Positions 59,341 to 64,000 of a DNA stretch of 64,000 bases are shown one piece after another. The notes beneath the pieces are model-generated. The model did not search any database. It was given only the letters and a program-made list of their open reading frames with translations, and had not been told where the DNA came from. The position numbers and the translations under genes are program-made. This DNA is from Scytalidium lignicola. Taxonomy: Eukaryota > Ascomycota > Leotiomycetes. Numbering within the stretch: the stretch's first letter is position 1; every line of letters starts with the position of its first letter. The DNA lies in contig NCSJ02000166.1 in assembly GCA_002812745.2 (NCBI GenBank), positions 28,266-92,265 of the forward strand, in the 5' to 3' direction.

Positions 59341-61110
59341 ATGGCGTGGTCGAAGTCAACTCGCATCTCGGTGATGCTGGGGATTGATACGGCGTTCTTT
59401 ATCCTAGAGCTTGGCGTCGGCTTGGTAGTTGGGTCCCTAGCTTTGATGGCCGATGCTTTCCATATGGTGAGGATTAGAGCCTCTATGAAGGATGCCAGTT
59501 TGATGCTAACAATTGCGCAGTTAAATGATATAATATCGCTTGTTGTTGGATTATGGGCTGTCAAAGCTTCTCAGAAGGCGACGACTGATAAATATTCTTT
59601 TGGGGTAAGTAAAGTATGGTGGCGCATCTGTTGAATTGATGCTAATATTTGGTAGTGGCTACGAGCAGAGATTCTGGGCGCCTTTTTCAATGCTGTCTTT
59701 TTGATAGCCCTCTGTTTATCCATTGTCCTCGAAGCAGTTACTCGTCTTATCGATCCTCCTGAGATCAGCAATCCAAAGCTTATACTTATAGTCGGCTCTT
59801 TGGGTCTCGTTTCTAATCTGGCTGGGTTTTTTGTTCTAGGTGGTCATGGACATTCTCACGGACCAGGAGAAGAAGCTCACCATCATGGCGATGAGGTCAG
59901 GGATGCGGAGGAAGGGCATCATGACACCGTGGCTCATAGGCATACCGATGTTGACCAAGAGGAAGACTACGACCATTCTGGGAGTGTTGGAGATATATTC
60001 CCTGAGGCTTTAGTTGCGAAGGTGAAAGAGTATCGACATATCAAGTTCAATCCTTCTGAACCCGGAACTCCAACAGAAAATGGCAATTTTACCGCAATCA
60101 GATCTGGTGGTAGTCCATCTGCACGGTGGCAACGAAGACGGGCCAGCAGTACACGAAGCGCACGGAGTTCTAGCCGTGCTGCACGTTTTGGAGATATTCT
60201 TCACCCTTCTACTTTCAGGCAAGAAATTATTCGAGCCGCTGCCGGAGACGAAAGCCCCAGTTCTGAGGAGGAGGCTGTTGTGGAAGGTGATGAAGCGAAT
60301 GAAACTTCCCCTCTTCTTAGTAAAGTGAACGGAAACGGTACAAATAAGGCTCCTGATGGAGAGCATCATGAGCATACTGTCGAACGCAGACATAACTCTT
60401 GGCACGTTAGCCATAACCATAACAAGCCAAAGAAAGCTTCTAAGGGAGGTCATAGTCACAGCCATGCTGATATGGGTATGAACGCCATGGTACTCCACGT
60501 TATCGGCGATGCTCTGGGCAATATTGGTGTCATTGTTTCTGCTCTCATCATCTGGCTTACCGCATGGCCTGGTCGTTTCTACGCGGATCCTGCTGTCTCT
60601 CTGTTCATCACCATTATAATCCTTAAATCTACCATTCCACTCACTTCAGCTACAGCAAACATCCTTCTCCAAGCAACACCCGATCACATTGATGTGAATG
60701 ATATCAAAGAAGACATCCAAGACATCCCTGGTGTGGTCAGCTGTCACCACGTCCATATCTGGCAATTAAGCGACACGCAACTGGTTGCGTCAATGCACAT
60801 CCAAATCGCCTTCCCCATCAGCGAAGCAAATGGCGAAAAATACATGGAATTGGCACGGGCGGCACGAGGATGTCTACATGCCTACGGAATTCACAGTGCA
60901 ACTATTCAACCTGAGTTCTGTGTTGACAGGTTTCATGACCATGATGAGGGCAGTGGGAACGGTCACACAGATGCTCACGGAAAGAGATGTGGGTTCAACA
61001 GTTCAAATGCTTGCCTGCTGGGCTGCGTAGAGGATTGTGAGGGAGGTGGATGTTGTTCTCCACCCGCAACGGTTCATTCAGATCATGATGGCCATGATCA
61101 TCATCACTAA
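59341..61110 (+). CDS. ZRC1: Vacuolar zinc (cation diffusion facilitator) transporter, ZRC1/COT1 type
   Basis: Three exons (59341-59466, 59521-59604, 59656-61110) give 554 residues. CDF proteins exchange cytosolic Zn2+ for protons at the vacuole. The two paired metal-site motifs are ALMADAFHMLND (helix 2) and HVIGDALGNIG (helix 5). Other helices are seen at IDTAFFILELGVGLVVG, ILGAFFNAVFLIALCLSIVL and SLFITIIILKSTI. A His-rich cytosolic loop (HGHSHGPGEEAHHHGD, then KGGHSHSHAD) of about 200 residues separates helices 4 and 5. The C-terminal domain (HHVHIWQLSD) ends in a Cys/His-rich tail (CLLGCVEDCEGGGCC) seen in fungal members. The first intron is 54 nt, in frame and stop-free, so retention would insert 18 residues right after the helix 2 metal site. 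Confidence 0.94.
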
Positions 61111-62764
61111 ACTTCTCCATCTTTACCAATAATCCACACTTTTTCTCTTTTTGTTGGGCGGACTATTTGTGTTTTGATATTATTTTGTTGGGAAGAAAAA
61201 GCTGAGATGAAGGCTTTCAACTACCAATTACTGAAAGAAAATATGGCGTTCTTGGGAGGCATTGTGAAATGAGCCGTTTTGGTTTATTAGAACTACACTA
61301 CAAACGATATGTGGATAAATAGGGGAGGGAAACTCTCGTAATGGGTACGCTCGCTAGTTTACGCGGCCGTTTGTAAGGCATAGAAGAAGTGTACTATTGT
61401 ACAGAGTAAAACAAATGACACCTTCCTTTTTTTCTTTCTTTCTTTCTTGCAACTATTTTCTTATATCTCTAAGCTGGACTCTAATTAACCTTTTGATTTA
61501 TTTAAGTCCAACTCCTAACAATTATGTCTCCACGTGTCATGCTACTATATATATACCCTCTTTTCTTTTTACAAGTGTAGATAACAACAATGGATCCTAA
61601 TAATCATACGCACGAAGGACATTCCAGACAACTCTCTTCCTTTCTCCCGGTCAGATCATCTGATTGAGAATTCAAGTCTAGGGAGGGTTGGGCGGTCCAG
61701 GCCGGGGAAAGCGAAGCAGGCAGGGGGCATGGGCATTTTACCCCTATTTATGCTCTAGACGGGTATTCTCGAGAGAACCTTTTTTTCCCCCGAAGAAAAA
61801 GAAAGGTGGTTTTACCACCCACGCGGGATGGTTTAAGGTGGAGGCTGGTTAGTCCGGGGTTTTTTTCTTTCTTTATAATTTCTGCATACAAACTTAGAAG
61901 GCTTAATCGCGTAAAATCCTTACACTGGTATACGTGTAACTAGACATACGTTTTGTGTTCAGAGGTCAGGGCACGTGCTGCAGCAACTTTAGCATATAAA
62001 TTGTATAGCACAAAGCTTCATTGGTTGTTACAAGCTATGTATGATACAAGATGATGATGAAATTCTATTCCGCCGGGCTAAGCTTAAAACAGTATTGGTA
62101 CTACTATTTCACATTCTAGTCTCTCTCCGTATATTGCTATTTTCTCGCAAAGCCCATGCTTTGTTGATTTTAATCGTGGATTTTCTTGACTTTTATTCCA
62201 TACTTAGTTGTTCTCGTAGTTGACAAATGACTCCAGTTGTGCATCACTCTATTTTCGGCGGTCGGAGTGATGATCTCCTTTCATTTAATGAGGGTTGAGG
62301 ATTCCTTTATTTGAGGTAGTGCATTTATGCAAATATATACTCCCTGAACGCCTTTGATGGATTATTAAAAAGTTTCTCTTATCTATGTCCCGCGAAGGGA
62401 AATGTGTGAAAATCGAATTGATCCACCAGTAAGTTGTGGCTAAATAGATGTGTCATGGCAGCTGCCAAGTGTGATAGCAGGTGTGAGGTGCAGATTGCAA
62501 AGCTTCGGCATCAGTACGCTGGGAGTGGTTGGCCTGCAGCAATGCACATATGACACAAGCACCAACAAACAAGCACTTACAGTGATACGGTATGGTTGTG
62601 CATATCTGATGTCTCGTCTGTCTGAGTAGTTGGCGGAAAGGCATTGCCGGTTGTCCGGCCATTCTCTTCTCAAACTCAGGTGCCACACGAGGGCAGGGTT
62701 GGCCTTGTAGGTTTGCCCGTTCTTGCATATGTTGTCCCGTAACTTGCTCTCAATTGGTTGCTTC
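61111..62764. other. Intergenic between convergent genes, 1.65 kb
   Basis: AT-rich with pyrimidine tracts (TTTC repeats near 61430-61447). Short frames have no domains. No RNA gene recognised. Confidence 0.5.
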
Positions 62765-64000
62765 TTAGTCTTTAGTAATATCAACTGCGACCAGCAGAGT
62801 AAAGAACGAGAGGAGGGTCTATTAGGACGTGATTAGTTTGGAAAGTGCAAATAGAATGGGAATGTTGCTTTAAACTTACCAAAAATACACCAACCGCAAT
62901 GAAGACTATCTCAAAGCCTCCTGCGAGAGCCTTACCTCTAGCCAAGGCGTTCTGAAGCCTCCATGTTCTATATGCACCGACTAGCAAGACATATATTGCA
63001 AGACCTTGACAGATGCATGATAAAGGTCTCCCAAGTACATAATACCCAAACGTGGTATTTGGGTTAGGATTATGTTGCAGGCGACTATAATAAACGTGTA
63101 AGCATATATATATATATCCATGAATGTCAATTAATTTGGAGATGATAAGGAAAAGAAGCGGTATCACTTACAAGAGTTGTGCGACGGTCACACCTATCAT
63201 GGAAAGGGCCAGCGAAGTTCTAAGGTAGCCAAGAAAAGTACGTTCCAGGGCTACGGAATCCGCAGGTTAGTACAATTAGCACACTTACAAAACAGGAAAC
63301 AACCGTGGACTTCAGATTTGCATCATACGTCCCTTATCTCTCGCCAGCAAATGTAAACAAACGAACATTGGTGGAAGAATGGAGATATGAACTTTGGGGG
63401 TCATTCCTTCCACAGCTCCCCTAGTACCGAGGTGATAGATGGACTCCGGCTGAGCCTTGTACAGCCAGATCAGCCAACTCCGGAATCCGTCTTGATAATA
63501 GCCAGGGCTACGCCTCTAACCATTTCATTCAGCATGATGAGACGAGACGAGGTTGCCAACGCCACGCGGTGGAGAATGGCTTGCCGGCCACGAGTTTCCG
63601 AGATCGAAAAGCTCACCCCTTCGTTCCTTGCCAGATTTCCATGTCTTTCGTCTGCGGTAGTGGCCACGTCCCCAACTGCAACATGGGAAGGTCCGTCACT
63701 CCACGTATGGGAAATTGAAGATCCTCTGGTAAAAATGAAAAGAGCGAGGTACGAAAAATCAAGTATGGCTTACCTAAGTGGTCACGACACCAGACATGAT
63801 CTACAGTAATTGAGATTTGGTGGCGCCAGAACTGGGAGATGGCATATCCGACATGTCCCAGCAGGGTGGAAGGCTTGGGCTTGGACTTGGGCGTGGGCGG
63901 GCGAGTGGTGACATTCGAGGCGCGGCTGTACTGTCGCCGTAGCCGCGCGAGCTCCGTCGCTTCAAGCGCGTCCTGGTGGACGGCGAGTCGCGCCGAGGAC
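62765..64000 (-). CDS. DUF202 membrane protein, partial (5' end beyond window)
   Basis: Four exons are visible: from the right edge to 63774, then 63250-63172, 63084-62880 and 62818-62765. They join in phase and end at a TAA. No Met is in the visible first exon, so the start lies beyond 64000. The DUF202 core is WCRDHLALERTFLGYLRTSLALSMIGVTVAQL, with the family's R-T-F-L-x-x-L-R-T box, split by a 523-nt intron (63251-63773), long for this genome. Helix 2 is ICQGLAIYVLLVGAYR, and helix 3 spans FEIVFIAVGVFLTLLSFFTLLVAV across the last intron. DUF202/YidH-like proteins are small membrane proteins of unknown function; a related domain occurs in VTC polyphosphate proteins. The visible N-terminus is Pro/Lys/Ser-rich. 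Confidence 0.88.
63251..63773 (-). other. 523-nt intron in the DUF202 gene
   Basis: Bounded by GTAAGC and GTAG in phase with the flanking exons. It contains open frames on both strands (for example 63387-63809 plus) without recognisable domains. It could hide a small unrecognised exon. Confidence 0.55.

Overview
The window is nuclear chromosomal DNA from a filamentous ascomycete (Pezizomycotina). The evidence is short GT-AG introns of about 50-140 nt in nearly every gene, AT-rich intergenic DNA, fungal-only families (Zn2Cys6 regulator, DUF7707, DUF3431, NTR2, hybrid histidine kinase), and proteins close to yeast and mould housekeeping proteins. The overall feel suggests Leotiomycetes, but that is an impression, not a measurement. 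I see no transposon, virus, rRNA, tRNA, CRISPR array or secondary-metabolite cluster. All coding models were spliced by hand from the sequence.

Layout. 0-10 kb: an IQ-motif protein cut by the left edge (-), a choline/ethanolamine phosphotransferase (-), a small GPI-anchored cysteine-rich wall protein (-), a YPT35-like PX protein (+), a thioredoxin-fold protein (+) and a DUF3431 membrane protein (-). 10-25 kb: a run rich in RNA-processing genes, namely NTR2 (-) head-to-head with SmG (+), a CDC25/rhodanese phosphatase (-), the RNA cytidine acetyltransferase KRE33/NAT10 (-), then ERG10 thiolase (-) head-to-head with SNU114 (+). 25-36 kb: long gene-free DNA around CIA2 (-), then a Zn2Cys6 transcription factor (+) behind a leader region of more than 4 kb. 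36-46 kb: a zinc-ribbon/metallo-beta-lactamase protein (-), an amidase (+), a SAM methyltransferase (+) and a hybrid histidine kinase (+). 47-64 kb: the SIN3 corepressor (-), a fasciclin protein (-), a Rossmann-fold epimerase-like protein (+), palmitoyltransferase PFA4 (-), a glycine-rich 'beta-flanking' protein (+), a ZRC1-type zinc transporter (+) and a DUF202 membrane protein cut by the right edge (-).

How the genes work together. Most are unrelated housekeeping neighbours. The one clear theme is RNA: NTR2, SmG and SNU114 are spliceosome parts and KRE33 acts in ribosome biogenesis, all within 15 kb. Two of these loci use divergent promoters that contain the same E-box octamer.

Data quality. 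Fourteen single Ns are scattered through the window, mostly at the edge of a homopolymer. In three genes, ignoring the N restores the reading frame or gives a more typical C-terminus, so the apparent frameshifts there are sequencing artefacts. I found no convincing novel biological system. The best leads are the shared splicing-gene promoter, a sharp composition change inside SNU114, GTAC-palindrome-rich intergenic DNA around CIA2, and a metallo-beta-lactamase with a degenerate metal motif.
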